Positions 41,500 to 49,956 of a DNA stretch of 64,000 nt are shown piece after piece. The notes below the pieces were generated by a model. The model was not told the DNA's origin. It made no database searches and was given only the letters and a program-made list of their open reading frames with translations. The DNA is from Tenggerimyces flavus (lineage in GTDB: Bacteria; Actinomycetota; Actinomycetes; Propionibacteriales; Actinopolymorphaceae), in contig NZ_JAFBCM010000001.1 of the NCBI RefSeq assembly GCF_016907715.1, positions 1,488,001 to 1,552,000 on the forward strand, written 5' to 3'. Within the stretch, counting starts at the first letter, position 1. Every line of letters begins with the position of its first letter. The translations under genes were made by a program, and so were the position numbers.

Positions 41500-42432
41500 A
41501 TGCTGAGATATCCTGCCACCCTTCCGGGTCTGTCCACCGTCCAGCTGTGCTATCTGGCGAAGCTGCTGCGGGCTCATCGCCAGCGGATCGGGTCGAGGTG
41601 GCGCAAGCTGTCGCCGGGCCGGCAGGCGTTGCTGGTGTTGGCGTATCTGCGCAAGAACGAGACATACGAGGCGTTGGCGGCCGGGTTCGGGATCGGCGTG
41701 GCAACGGCGTGGCGCTATATCCAGGAAGCGGTCCGGCTGCTCGCCGATCAGGCACCCACACTGGTCGAGGCGTGCTGGCAGCTGGCCTGGTCGGGGTCGA
41801 ACTTCGCGTTCGCCGATGGCACCGCGGTGCCGATCGACCGGGTCCGTGGAGTGCCCGACCCGCACCGAGCCTCGGCCTGGACCGGCAGCGCCGCCAAAGC
41901 CCAGGCCAGAGCCAAAGCCGAACGGCAACGACGCGCCCGACAAGCCGGGAGAGTGCTCAACCCAGCCGCTGACGCCGCCCGCGAAACAGCCCGGCGTGCG
42001 GACCTGAACCGGCTGTACTTCTCCGGCAAACACAAACGCCACACCGTCAACCTGCAAGCCCTCGTCAACCCCCACGGCCAGCTGGTGTGGATCTCCGACG
42101 GACTACCCGGCTCGGTCCAAGATCTCCACGCCGCCCGCACCCACGGCGTCATCGACATGTGCGAACGCGCAGAACTCACCCTGCTCTGCGACCTCGGCTA
42201 CACCGGCTCCGACAGCCCCCGCGTACTCACCGGCTACAAACGCCCCAAGACCCGAACCCTCGCACCCGCCTACCGCGACGCCAACCGAGCCCTGGCCTCC
42301 ATCCGCGCCCGCTGCGAACACGGCTTCGCACCCTTCAAACACTGGCGCATCCTGCACCGCCATCGCAGCTGCCCACGCAAAACCGGCACCATCGCCAAAG
42401 CCATCCACGCACTCATGACCCGACCAGGATGA
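41500..42432 (+). CDS. IS5-family transposase with unusual internal insert
   Basis: A 310-residue DDE transposase. N-terminal HTH (YEALAAGFGIGVATAWRYIQ), then catalytic Asp106 in FADGTAVPIDR, Asp200 in WISDGLPGSVQDLHAA and Glu273 in RCEHGFAPFKHWRIL. Related IS5 enzymes go from the first Asp to a short loop and a SGKHKRH strand; here about 55 residues rich in Ala, Arg and Gln (HRASAWTGSAAKAQARAKAE and on to ETARRADLNRLYF) are placed before SGKHKRH. The frame is intact, so it may be active. Confidence 0.92.
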   Translation: MLRYPATLPGLSTVQLCYLAKLLRAHRQRIGSRWRKLSPGRQALLVLAYLRKNETYEALAAGFGIGVATAWRYIQEAVRLLADQAPTLVEACWQLAWSGSNFAFADGTAVPIDRVRGVPDPHRASAWTGSAAKAQARAKAERQRRARQAGRVLNPAADAARETARRADLNRLYFSGKHKRHTVNLQALVNPHGQLVWISDGLPGSVQDLHAARTHGVIDMCERAELTLLCDLGYTGSDSPRVLTGYKRPKTRTLAPAYRDANRALASIRARCEHGFAPFKHWRILHRHRSCPRKTGTIAKAIHALMTRPG

Positions 42433-42578
42433 AAAAGGCTCATTGACCGCTTTACGTGGGGTGGACGCCAGGTAGAGGGGGCACTGGCCGGGTAAGGCGA
42501 CCACGACACTTCACCCACGAAGTACCTTCCCACTCAGATCACACGAGACGTCGCCCTCCAACACCCAAATTCCCGAGG

Positions 42579-44045
42579 CTAGGCCGGCGTGTGCTCGGTC
42601 GGTTGGTGCTCGGCGGTGCCGGTGATGTTGCGTGCCATCCCGCCGAAGACAGCATGGTGGAACGGGGCGATGGCCTTCCAGTACAGGTGACCGGCGAGTC
42701 CGTGCGGCTCGAAGATGGCGCGCTGCCGGTACGTTGCGCCGCCATCGTCGGCCCGATGCACCGACAGCTCCAGCCAGGCTTTGCCGGGCAGTCGCATCTC
42801 GGCACGGAGCCGGAGCAGCTGAGGCCGTTCGAGGTGTTCGACCCGCCACCAGTCCAACGCCTCACCGACATGAAGGCTGCGTGGGTCGCGTCGTCCGCGC
42901 CGCAGGCCAGCACCACCGGCAAGTCGGTCGATCCAGCCGCGTACAGACCAGGCCAGCGGGAAGGAGTACCAGCCGTGCTCGCCACCGATGGACTCGATGA
43001 TCTGCCACAACGTTGCTGGATCGGCGGTGGTGTGCAGTTCACGGATGTCGGTGTAGACGGTGCCGCCCGCCCACTCGGGGTCGGTGGGCAACGGATCTGA
43101 CGGCGCGCCCGCGTCAGACCAGCGGGTGGGCACATCGGCGCTCCGGATCCGGGTGAGCGCCAGTTCGATCGCCCGCTCGAGGTGCAGCAGTCCCTGAGCG
43201 GGGTCCGGGACATGGGTGGCGATGTCGTGGTCGTGGCAGACCACCTCGTGCACGAGCGAGGCGATCAGCGGCATGGCGATGCTGCGCGGGACTGGTGTGA
43301 CCAGGTTGACCCAGTGAGAAGACAGCCACGGGGTGAGCACCGGCACCGGTACGACGATCCGTCGTGGGAGCTCGGCAACGACGGCGTAGCGGCGCATCAT
43401 CTCGAGGTAGGTCAGTACGTCTGGGCCGCCGATGTCGAATCCGCGGTTGAGGTGGGCCGGTAGGGTCGCCGCCGCGGTCAGGTAGTGCAGGACGTCGCGG
43501 ACCGCGATGGGTTGGATCCGGTTGTGCACCCAGCGCGGGGTGATCATGGCTGGAAGTCGTTCGGTGAGGTAACGCAGCATCTCGAAGCTCGCTGACCCCG
43601 AGCCGATGATGATCGCCGCGCGGAGAACGATCGTGGGCACGCCAGAACTCAGCAGGATCTCGCCCACTTCGGCGCGCGAGGCCAGGTGAGGCGACAAGTC
43701 GCCCGTGTCCGGGGTGATGCCACCGAGATAGATGATGCGCCGAACACCAGCCGACTTCGCCGCGGCGGCGACGACTATCGCAGCCTTCCGGTCGATCTCC
43801 ACAAAGTCGCTCTGGTGCAGGGAATGCACCAGATAGTAGACGACCTCCTGGCCGTCCACCGCGGTGGCGACCGCCGCGGAATCGGTGACGTCTGCGGTGG
43901 TGACATCGACACGTTGTCGCCAAGGGACGTCGGCCAACTTGCCCACGTCGCGAGCCACCACTCTCACCTCATGGCCGGCGTCGAGCAGCTCGGGCACCAG
44001 CCGCCCGCCGATGTAGCCCGTCGCTCCGAACACCACGCACCGCAT
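42579..44045 (-). CDS. NAD(P)-binding epimerase-like protein with DUF2867 domain
   Basis: A 488-residue protein. Residues 1-290 form an atypical short-chain dehydrogenase/epimerase fold: MRCVVFGATGYIGGRLVPEL with the G-x-x-G-x-x-G cofactor motif, VVYYLVHSLH, RIIYLGGITPD, VLRAAIIIGSGSASFEMLRY. Residues 320-480 are a DUF2867 (START-like) domain: GGEHGWYSFPLAWSVRGWID, LHVGEALDWWRVEHLERP, ATYRQRAIFEPHGLAGHLYW. ATG 44045 is used because it begins the fold. It is divergent from idi with a perfect 28-bp palindrome between, and such genes occur near photolyase and carotenoid loci in actinobacteria; function unknown. Confidence 0.85.
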   Translation of the reverse strand: MRCVVFGATGYIGGRLVPELLDAGHEVRVVARDVGKLADVPWRQRVDVTTADVTDSAAVATAVDGQEVVYYLVHSLHQSDFVEIDRKAAIVVAAAAKSAGVRRIIYLGGITPDTGDLSPHLASRAEVGEILLSSGVPTIVLRAAIIIGSGSASFEMLRYLTERLPAMITPRWVHNRIQPIAVRDVLHYLTAAATLPAHLNRGFDIGGPDVLTYLEMMRRYAVVAELPRRIVVPVPVLTPWLSSHWVNLVTPVPRSIAMPLIASLVHEVVCHDHDIATHVPDPAQGLLHLERAIELALTRIRSADVPTRWSDAGAPSDPLPTDPEWAGGTVYTDIRELHTTADPATLWQIIESIGGEHGWYSFPLAWSVRGWIDRLAGGAGLRRGRRDPRSLHVGEALDWWRVEHLERPQLLRLRAEMRLPGKAWLELSVHRADDGGATYRQRAIFEPHGLAGHLYWKAIAPFHHAVFGGMARNITGTAEHQPTEHTPA

Positions 44046-44079
44046 GCCCTCGAGCCTGCCCCGATCGGGACCAAACAAT

Positions 44080-44107
44080 CACCTCTGCGGATGCATCCGC
44101 AGAGGTG
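44080..44107. promoter_or_regulatory. Perfect 28-bp palindrome between epimerase and idi genes
   Basis: CACCTCTGCGGATG is followed directly by its exact reverse complement CATCCGCAGAGGTG. It lies 35 bp from the epimerase start and 87 bp from idi. Length and perfection suggest a repressor or photoregulator binding site controlling both genes. No regulator gene is adjacent. Confidence 0.7.
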
Positions 44108-44193
44108 CTCTGTCGCGAAGTATCAATGGAGGAGGTCCGGGTGGGTGGGCTGTCCGGACAGTCCGAGAAGAGCCCGGGGGCAGAGGAGGACGG

Positions 44194-44814
44194 ATGTCGC
44201 GGCAAGCACAACCGAGCGGATACGAACGTGTGGTGTTGCTGGCAGACGATGACGATGTGCCGATCGGAACAGCCGACAAGGCCACGGTCCATCACGCGAC
44301 GACACCACGCCATCGGGGCTTCTCTTGTTATGTCATGGACGCCGCCGACCGAGTTCTCGTGACTCGCCGGTCGCTGACCAAGCGGACGTGGCCAGGGGTC
44401 TGGTCCAACTCGTTCTGCGGACATCCCGCGCCGGGTGAGCCGTACGAGCACGCGGTACACCGCCGAGCGGCAGACGAGCTCGGTCTGGTCCTTCTCGAGC
44501 TGCGATGCGTTCTTCCCTCGTTCCGCTACACCGCCACCGACCCTTCGGGGATCGTCGAGAACGAGCACTGTCCGGTGTACGTGGCCAAGACCGCCTCCAC
44601 TCCGCTGGCGGATCCTGACGAGGTAGGTGAACTGGCCTGGACCACGGGAGACGCCCTCTTGGGTCTCGTCCAGCAGACCCCCTGGGCCATCACACCCTGG
44701 GCAGCGCTCCAGGTCCCACTCCTCGCCGCGGACTTCGGCCCTTCCGACCCCGTCCCGGACAGCCGGCATCCCGATCGAGGCGTGGATCCTGCAGCGGAAG
44801 CGGCGCTGAGGTGA
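44194..44814 (+). CDS. idi: Isopentenyl-diphosphate delta-isomerase, type I
   Basis: A 206-residue Nudix-fold enzyme that interconverts IPP and DMAPP. ATG follows GAGGAGGA. Catalytic Cys75 lies in WSNSFCGHP and catalytic Glu124 in ENEHCPVY, 49 residues apart as in E. coli Idi (67 and 116). The Nudix-like block ELGLVL and metal-ligand histidines (HHATTPRHRGFSCYV) are also present. No other isoprenoid gene is in the window; divergent pairing with the DUF2867 epimerase and the shared palindrome suggests joint regulation. Confidence 0.92.
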   Translation: MSRQAQPSGYERVVLLADDDDVPIGTADKATVHHATTPRHRGFSCYVMDAADRVLVTRRSLTKRTWPGVWSNSFCGHPAPGEPYEHAVHRRAADELGLVLLELRCVLPSFRYTATDPSGIVENEHCPVYVAKTASTPLADPDEVGELAWTTGDALLGLVQQTPWAITPWAALQVPLLAADFGPSDPVPDSRHPDRGVDPAAEAALR

Positions 44815-44882
44815 AAGACAGCCCGAGTAACGATCTCTCACGAAGCGTGACCAACAAGGCTGTGACCTGCAGAAACGTAGTG

Positions 44883-44955
44883 CGCGCTCGAAGGGATTCG
44901 AACCCCTAACCTTCTGATCCGTAGTCAGATGCTCTATCCGTTGAGCTACGAGCGC
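44883..44955 (-). tRNA. tRNA-Arg (anticodon ACG)
   Basis: Read on the minus strand it starts GCGCTCGTAGCTCAACGGAT, with acceptor stem GCGCTCG/CGAGCGC, D-loop AGCTCAACGGATAGAGC, anticodon stem-loop CTGACTACGGATCAG (anticodon ACG), and T-arm GGGGTTCGAATCCCT. CCA is not encoded. It lies between idi and the TRAP transporter genes. Confidence 0.95.
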
Positions 44956-45012
44956 TAGGCAGAGACGAGTGTAGCGTCCGTGCCGCGGAGAACCGAATCG
45001 GGTTTCCGATCC

Positions 45013-46011
45013 CTACTTGGCGCCCAGGCCGTCGAGGGCCTTCGTCGCGCCTGGGTTGAGGGGGATGGGGTCGGTCTTGCGGGCCGTGTCCAGCGAGATG
45101 TCCTTGGCTGCCGCGTTGACCTTCTCGAGCTCCGCGCGCTGGTCGAAGATCAGCTTCACCAGCTGCTCCGCGAGCGCCTCGTCGAAGCCCTTCTTCACCA
45201 CCAGGACGTTCGGCACCACGATGGTCGGTACGTCCGCCGGCTGGCCGTACGTGGCGGCGGGGATCGAGCCGGCTTCGTAGATCGGGCCGTTCGCCGACTG
45301 CAGAGGCGACAGTAGCGAGGAGAGGTCGAGGAACTTGACCTTGTCCTTCAGCGATGTCGTCACGTCGGTGATCCCGCCTGTCGGGAGGCCGCCGGACCAG
45401 AACATCGCGTCGATCGTTCCGTCCTTGATCCCGTCCTGCGTCTCCGGCAGCCCCAGCCGCTGCGCCTGGACGTCCTTCGCCGGGTCCAGGCCCGCCGCGG
45501 TCAGCAGCCGGCGGGCGATGACCTCGGTGCCCGAGTTCGGCGACCCGGTCGACACGCGCTTGCCCTTCATGTCGGCCACCGAGTTGATCCCGGAGTCCGA
45601 ACGGACCAGCACCTGGGTGTAGTTCGGGTACAGCCGCGTCAGCGCCTCGATCGGCTGGGGCGAGGTGAACGAGCCCTTGCCCTCCACGGCGTCCGAGGCG
45701 GTGTCCATCAACGAGAACGCCACCTGGTAGTTGCCCGCGACGATGCCCTGCACGTTCTGTACGGACGCGCCCGTCTCGCTCGCGGTCGCGCGGTAGCCCT
45801 CGATGTTCTTGTCGATCAGCTGCGCCAGCCCGCCGCCGAGCTGGTAGTAGACGCCGGTCGTGTTGCCGGTCGCGATCGTGATCCGCCCGCCACCGGCGCC
45901 CGCGGTGGACGTCGAGCCACCCGCTCCCTCCGGCCGGCGCTGTCCACCGCACGCGGCGAGGACGAGCGCGCAGACGACCAAGGCCACAGCAACGCGAACG
46001 ACACTCCTCAT
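45013..46011 (-). CDS. TAXI family TRAP transporter solute-binding lipoprotein
   Basis: A 332-residue protein with signal VRVAVALVVCALVLAAC (lipobox LAAC), then a Gly/Ser-rich tether. The TAXI fold begins RITIATGNTTGVYYQLGGGL and continues TETGASVQNVQGIVAGNYQV, SDSGINSVADMKGKRVSTG, SPNSGTEVIARRLLTAAGL and AMFWSGGLPTG. It captures a carboxylate or amino-acid-like solute outside the membrane. ATG overlaps the stop of the permease gene by 4 bp (ATGA), forming a two-gene transporter. Confidence 0.92.
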   Translation of the reverse strand: MRSVVRVAVALVVCALVLAACGGQRRPEGAGGSTSTAGAGGGRITIATGNTTGVYYQLGGGLAQLIDKNIEGYRATASETGASVQNVQGIVAGNYQVAFSLMDTASDAVEGKGSFTSPQPIEALTRLYPNYTQVLVRSDSGINSVADMKGKRVSTGSPNSGTEVIARRLLTAAGLDPAKDVQAQRLGLPETQDGIKDGTIDAMFWSGGLPTGGITDVTTSLKDKVKFLDLSSLLSPLQSANGPIYEAGSIPAATYGQPADVPTIVVPNVLVVKKGFDEALAEQLVKLIFDQRAELEKVNAAAKDISLDTARKTDPIPLNPGATKALDGLGAK

Positions 46012-48008
46012 CGACGCAGTCCCTTCCGAGCTAGGTGAATGGCCACCGCGACGACTAGTAGGCCGCCGCCGATCGCCATCGTGAGCGGAGCGAGGTACAG
46101 CAACAGTAGTGCCGCGCAGAACGCCAACACCCGTTCGACGACGCCAGCCGGGCCGACGATCCAGCCACCGGTCGCGATCGCCAACGCCGCAACGGCGACC
46201 AACGACACCGCGGTGGTCCAGAGCACCCCGAGGAACGGGCCCTGGCCCAGCAGGAACGCGCCGTTGTCGGTCAGGACGAACGCGAACGGCACCAGGAACG
46301 CCGGCAGCGAGTACTTCCACGCCGCCATCATCGTGCGCATCGGATGCCCGCCGGTGATCGCCGACGCCGCCACCGCGGCCAGCGCTGTCGGCGGCGACAC
46401 CTCCGACAACACCGCGTAGTAGAAGACGAACATGTACGCCTCGGGCAGCGCCACGTTCAGATCCACCATCGCCGGCGCGATGATCACCGACGCGATGATG
46501 AACGAGGCCGTCACCGGCACCGCGAGTCCCAGCACCGACACGGCGATCGCCGAGAACAACGCCGTCAACACCAACACCAGCGTGGGATTGTCGCCGAAGA
46601 ACGACGCGGTGTCGACGATGATCCCCGACAGCTTCAGCCCGAGCCCGGTCAGCGTGACCATCGCCACGATGATCCCCGCCGCCGCGCACACTGCCGCGAT
46701 CGACAGCACGCCGCGCGTTCCCTGCGCCATCGCCTCGAACAGCCGCCGCGGCGTCAACCGGTGCTGAGGATCGAGGAACGACAGCAGGAACTGCAGGATC
46801 GTCGCGTACACCACGGCGCGGAACGGCGGGATCCCGAGCGCCATGAATCCCACGATGAGGAACAGCGAAAGGAAGTGATACCCGAAGCGCAACAGCAGCT
46901 TGACAGCCGACTGATCGGTGATGTCGACGGCCTTCGCGCCGTGCTTTCGCGCGTCGATCTCGATCGCGAGGATGATGCCGACGTAGTAGAGGATCGTCGG
47001 CACGATCGCGTACACGAGAACGGTGAGGTAGCTCGTTCGCAGCAGCTCGGCGATGATGAACGCCGCCGCGCCCAACGTCGGCGGCGACAGGATCGCGCCG
47101 ATGCCGGCGGCCGCGAGGACGCCGCCCGCCTGGTCCTTCGGGTAGCCCGCGCGGCGCAGGATCGGCCACGCCACCGAGCCTAGTGAGACCGCGGTCGCCG
47201 TACCCGATCCCGACACGGTGCCGAGCAGGAAGCCGGCCAGCGTGACCGTACGTCCCGGCGCCGTCCGCGACCGCTTGAACGCCGCGAACGACAGGTCGAT
47301 GAAGAACTTGCCCGCGCCGGACAGCTCCAGCACCGCGCCGTAGATCGTGAACAGCACGATGTACGTCGCCGCGACGCCCAACGGCGTACCGAAGAACCCG
47401 CTCGTACCGATGAACAGCTGCGCGATGATCGCGCTCGGGTCGAACCCGCTGTGCGCGAGCGACCAGGTGAGCGGCAGCCAGCCGCCGTAGTACGCGTACA
47501 GCAGGAAGCCGACGCAGATCGCCGGCAGCCACCAGCCGGTCGTCCGCCGGCACGCCTCGAGCACGACCAGCGTGAGCACGAGGCCGGCGACCAGGTCGAG
47601 CACGGTCGGGACCTGGTGCCGTTCGAGGAACGCGTCGAAGCCGAACAGCGGGTACGCGGCCGCGGCGAGCGAGACCGCGGCGAGGATCCAGTCGACGACC
47701 CTTGGGTTGTCGCGCCGGCCCTCGACTGGCTCGGTGTCCTTCGAGCGCCGCAGCCGGAAACCCGGACGGTAGGAGAGGAACGTGAGCGGCAGCACGATCG
47801 CGAGGAAGATCGTCAGGTAGTACTGGGTGCCCTTGGCCAGCGGGAAGAAGATCAGGAACAGCACGAGCAGGCTGGTCAGCGCGCACGCAGTCGCTACGCC
47901 CTTGCCGACCCAGCCGGAGAGCTGTCGCGCGGGACGTTCCTCGTCGTACTCGGCCAGGATCTGCTCGACGTCAGGGGTGGTGAGCGCCTTGTCGTCGCTC
48001 TGCGTCAC
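46008..48008 (-). CDS. TRAP transporter fused permease (4TM/12TM)
   Basis: A 666-residue membrane protein with about 16 hydrophobic segments. After a charged N-terminus (MTQSDDKALTTPDVEQILAE) comes a DctQ-like small part, then the DctM-like core: GFDPSAIIAQLFIGTSGFFG, GTVSGSGTATAVSLGSVAWP, GVLAAAGIGAILSPPTLGAA and SEVSPPTALAAVAASAITGG, all typical of TAXI-associated TRAP permeases. GTG start at 48008. It is divergent from an FAD-linked oxidase with 74 bp between; the oxidase could act on the imported compound. Confidence 0.93.
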   Translation of the reverse strand: MTQSDDKALTTPDVEQILAEYDEERPARQLSGWVGKGVATACALTSLLVLFLIFFPLAKGTQYYLTIFLAIVLPLTFLSYRPGFRLRRSKDTEPVEGRRDNPRVVDWILAAVSLAAAAYPLFGFDAFLERHQVPTVLDLVAGLVLTLVVLEACRRTTGWWLPAICVGFLLYAYYGGWLPLTWSLAHSGFDPSAIIAQLFIGTSGFFGTPLGVAATYIVLFTIYGAVLELSGAGKFFIDLSFAAFKRSRTAPGRTVTLAGFLLGTVSGSGTATAVSLGSVAWPILRRAGYPKDQAGGVLAAAGIGAILSPPTLGAAAFIIAELLRTSYLTVLVYAIVPTILYYVGIILAIEIDARKHGAKAVDITDQSAVKLLLRFGYHFLSLFLIVGFMALGIPPFRAVVYATILQFLLSFLDPQHRLTPRRLFEAMAQGTRGVLSIAAVCAAAGIIVAMVTLTGLGLKLSGIIVDTASFFGDNPTLVLVLTALFSAIAVSVLGLAVPVTASFIIASVIIAPAMVDLNVALPEAYMFVFYYAVLSEVSPPTALAAVAASAITGGHPMRTMMAAWKYSLPAFLVPFAFVLTDNGAFLLGQGPFLGVLWTTAVSLVAVAALAIATGGWIVGPAGVVERVLAFCAALLLLYLAPLTMAIGGGLLVVAVAIHLARKGLRR

Positions 48009-48082
48009 AAACCCACCTCCCCGCCTCGCTTGATCACCTCACGCGATGGCAAAGCTAACCAGACACGTCCGGCGAAGAGGGA

Positions 48083-49792
48083 GTGTCTTGGACAGATCTG
48101 GAAGTCTTTGTTCCCGTGAACGACCTCGCGCATGCCGGCCTCGGGCCTCGCCCGTTCGCACGTTGGGCCGGCGCCGAACACGAGATCACGCCGACCCCGG
48201 AGGCGTTGGCGTGGCTGAACGGGCGACTCGGGGAGCTGACGCCGACTTCGCCCTCGGCCGTCGATGACGTCGCGGTGCCGGCGAGCGAACTGCCCAAGCC
48301 CACCAGGGACGCGCTCGCGGCGATCGTGGGCGCGGAGCACGTCGACTCCAGCGACGAGACGCGGCTCGCGCATGCGGGCGGGCAGTCGTACCGCGATGTG
48401 ATGCGCCGGCGGTTGGCGCAGGACGTCGTGGTGCCCGACGCGGTGGTGCGGCCCGCGTCGCACGAGGAGGTCGTCGCCGTTCTCGCTGTCTGTCACCAGC
48501 ATCGGATCGCGGTCGTGCCCTACGGCGGCGGCACGAGCGTGGTCGGCGGCGTCGAGCCTGTCCGTGCGCGCTGCTACGCGGTGGTGACGCTCGATCTGGC
48601 GCGGTTGGACGCGTTGATCGCGTTCGACCGGGTGTCGCGTACGGCGACCTTCGGGGCTGGCGTGTCCGGTCCGCGCGCCGAGGAGCTGCTTGCCGCGCAC
48701 GGTTTCACGCTCGGCCATGTGCCGCAGAGCTTCCAGCGCGCGACGATCGGCGGGTACGCGGCGACGCGTTCGGCCGGGCAGGCTTCGGCGGGGTACGGGC
48801 GGTTCGACGACCTGGTGGTGACGACGCGCATCGCCACTCCTGTGGGCGATCTGCGGCTGGGGACGGGGACGCCGAACGCGGCTGGGCCCGATCTGCGCGC
48901 GCTGTTCGTGGGCTCGGAGGGCGCTTTCGGAGTCATCACGGAAGTTTCGGTGCGGGTACGTCCGGTACCGGCCGTGCGTTGGTACGAGATGTGGGCGCTT
49001 CCCTCGTTCTCCAGCGCGCTGAACGTGATGCGGACGTTGGTGCAGGACGGGCACTCGCCGGATCTGTTCCGGCTGTCCGACGAGCCCGAGACGGAGGTCG
49101 CGCTCGTTCTGCAGGGTCGCTCGACGGCACGGGCGGTGCGGTTGTTGAGTCGGCTGCGCGGGATCCGGAAGCCGGTTTTCCTGTTGTGTGGTTGGGAAGG
49201 CGGCTCGGAGTCGGTGGACCACCGCCGCAGGCTGGTGGCGCCGTTGTTGAAGAAGGCACGGGGCGTGTCGCTCGGCCGAAAGGCCGGCGAGTCGTGGCGG
49301 CGGCATCGGTTCAACGGGCCGTTGCAACGAGACGTGCTGCTGGATCTCGGCGTACTGGTGGAGACGTTGGAGACCGCGACCACGTGGACGAAACTGCTCG
49401 ACCTGTACGACGGCGTGCGGACGGCGCTGGTCGAATCTCTCACTGTGGAAGGCGTGGCGCCGATCGTGATGGCGCACGTGTCGCACGTGTACCCGACCGG
49501 GGCGTCGTTGTACTTCACGGTGATGGGCCGGCAGGAGGCGGACGGGATCTCTCAATGGGGTAAGGCGAAAGCCGCCGCCTCGCTGGCGATCGTCGACGTC
49601 GGCGCGACGATCACGCACCACCATGCCGTGGGTCGCGACCACGCGCCGTACTTGGAGGCGGAGGTCGGCGAGGTGGGGATGAAGCTCCTCGAGGCGACGA
49701 AGAACCTCCTCGACCCGCACGGCATCCTCAACCCCGGCGTCCTCGTTCCCGCGCCCACCCCGATCCCGCCACCGCCCCGGCGAGCCAGCTAG
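48083..49792 (+). CDS. FAD-linked oxidase, alkyl-DHAP synthase-like
   Basis: A 569-residue flavoenzyme with a PCMH-type FAD domain: VVVPDAVVRPASHEEVVAVL, VVPYGGGTSVVGGVEP, FGAGVSGPRAEELLAAHGFT, GGYAATRSAGQASAGYGRFD and LFVGSEGAFGVITEVSVRVR, and a C-terminal FAD-oxidase domain ending in ITHHHAVGRDHAPYLEAEVG and LLDPHGILNPGVL. The HHH motif and full-length similarity point to the alkyldihydroxyacetonephosphate synthase/UbiH-independent actinobacterial group. The GTG start follows AGAGGGA. Reaction uncertain; many bacterial homologues oxidise hydroxy acids or lipids. Its TAG stop is within the CTAG end of repeat copy C. Confidence 0.87.
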   Translation: MSWTDLEVFVPVNDLAHAGLGPRPFARWAGAEHEITPTPEALAWLNGRLGELTPTSPSAVDDVAVPASELPKPTRDALAAIVGAEHVDSSDETRLAHAGGQSYRDVMRRRLAQDVVVPDAVVRPASHEEVVAVLAVCHQHRIAVVPYGGGTSVVGGVEPVRARCYAVVTLDLARLDALIAFDRVSRTATFGAGVSGPRAEELLAAHGFTLGHVPQSFQRATIGGYAATRSAGQASAGYGRFDDLVVTTRIATPVGDLRLGTGTPNAAGPDLRALFVGSEGAFGVITEVSVRVRPVPAVRWYEMWALPSFSSALNVMRTLVQDGHSPDLFRLSDEPETEVALVLQGRSTARAVRLLSRLRGIRKPVFLLCGWEGGSESVDHRRRLVAPLLKKARGVSLGRKAGESWRRHRFNGPLQRDVLLDLGVLVETLETATTWTKLLDLYDGVRTALVESLTVEGVAPIVMAHVSHVYPTGASLYFTVMGRQEADGISQWGKAKAAASLAIVDVGATITHHHAVGRDHAPYLEAEVGEVGMKLLEATKNLLDPHGILNPGVLVPAPTPIPPPPRRAS

Positions 49793-49956
49793 CCCTGATC
49801 TTTCGTCCAGCGGTGGGTTCGACCGGTCCGGCCCCTCCCCGTCCTGGGGCCAATGATCATGTAAACGTGATCAGCGGCCGCTTTACGTGGGGTGGACGCC
49901 AGGTAATGGGGCCACTGGCCGGGTAAGGCGACCACGACGCTGAAACCCGAGGCTAG
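49789..49956. repeat. Dispersed CTAG-bounded repeat, copy C
   Basis: About 168 bp between two convergent genes, with CTAG at both ends (49789-49792 and 49953-49956). The core matches copies A and B: TCGTCCAGCGGTGGGTTCGA, TGGGGCCAATGATCATG, CGCTTTACGTGGGGTGGACG, CACTGGCCGGGTAAGGCGAC. The right hairpin arm has decayed (CGTGATCAGCGGCC). Both end CTAGs supply stop codons, one for each neighbouring gene. Confidence 0.85.

Larger units (their letters stand above)
41402..42441 (+). mobile_element. Complete IS5-family insertion sequence (ISL2-like group)
   Basis: A 1,040-bp element with terminal inverted repeats GAGCCTTTTTCATC and GATGAAAAAGGCTC (14 bp perfect, then partly matched). The direct repeat ATT lies on both sides (41399-41401 and 42442-42444). 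A 3-bp A-N-T duplication is what I recall for the ISL2 group of IS5. One transposase gene fills it. The element sits inside repeat copy B, right beside the hairpin arm. Confidence 0.9.
41321..42582. repeat. Dispersed CTAG-bounded repeat, copy B, split by an IS
   Basis: Left part 41321-41401 runs from CTAG to the hairpin arm; right part 42442-42582 continues with TTGACCGCTTTACGTGGGG, GTGGACGCCAGGTAGAGG and GGCCGGGTAAGGCGACC and ends GAGGCTAG. The hairpin loop is TTTA, the reverse complement of TAAA in copy A, showing the loop has flipped. The right end is about 50 bp longer than in the other copies. The final CTAG contains the stop codon of the epimerase gene on the minus strand. Confidence 0.82.

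Noticed and set aside
45013..47886. Very long minus-strand frame of 957 codons over the TRAP permease
   Set aside because: Only its last third is the TAXI protein; the rest is an out-of-frame Arg/Asp-rich shadow of the permease, and the ATG at 46011 gives a normal lipoprotein signal.
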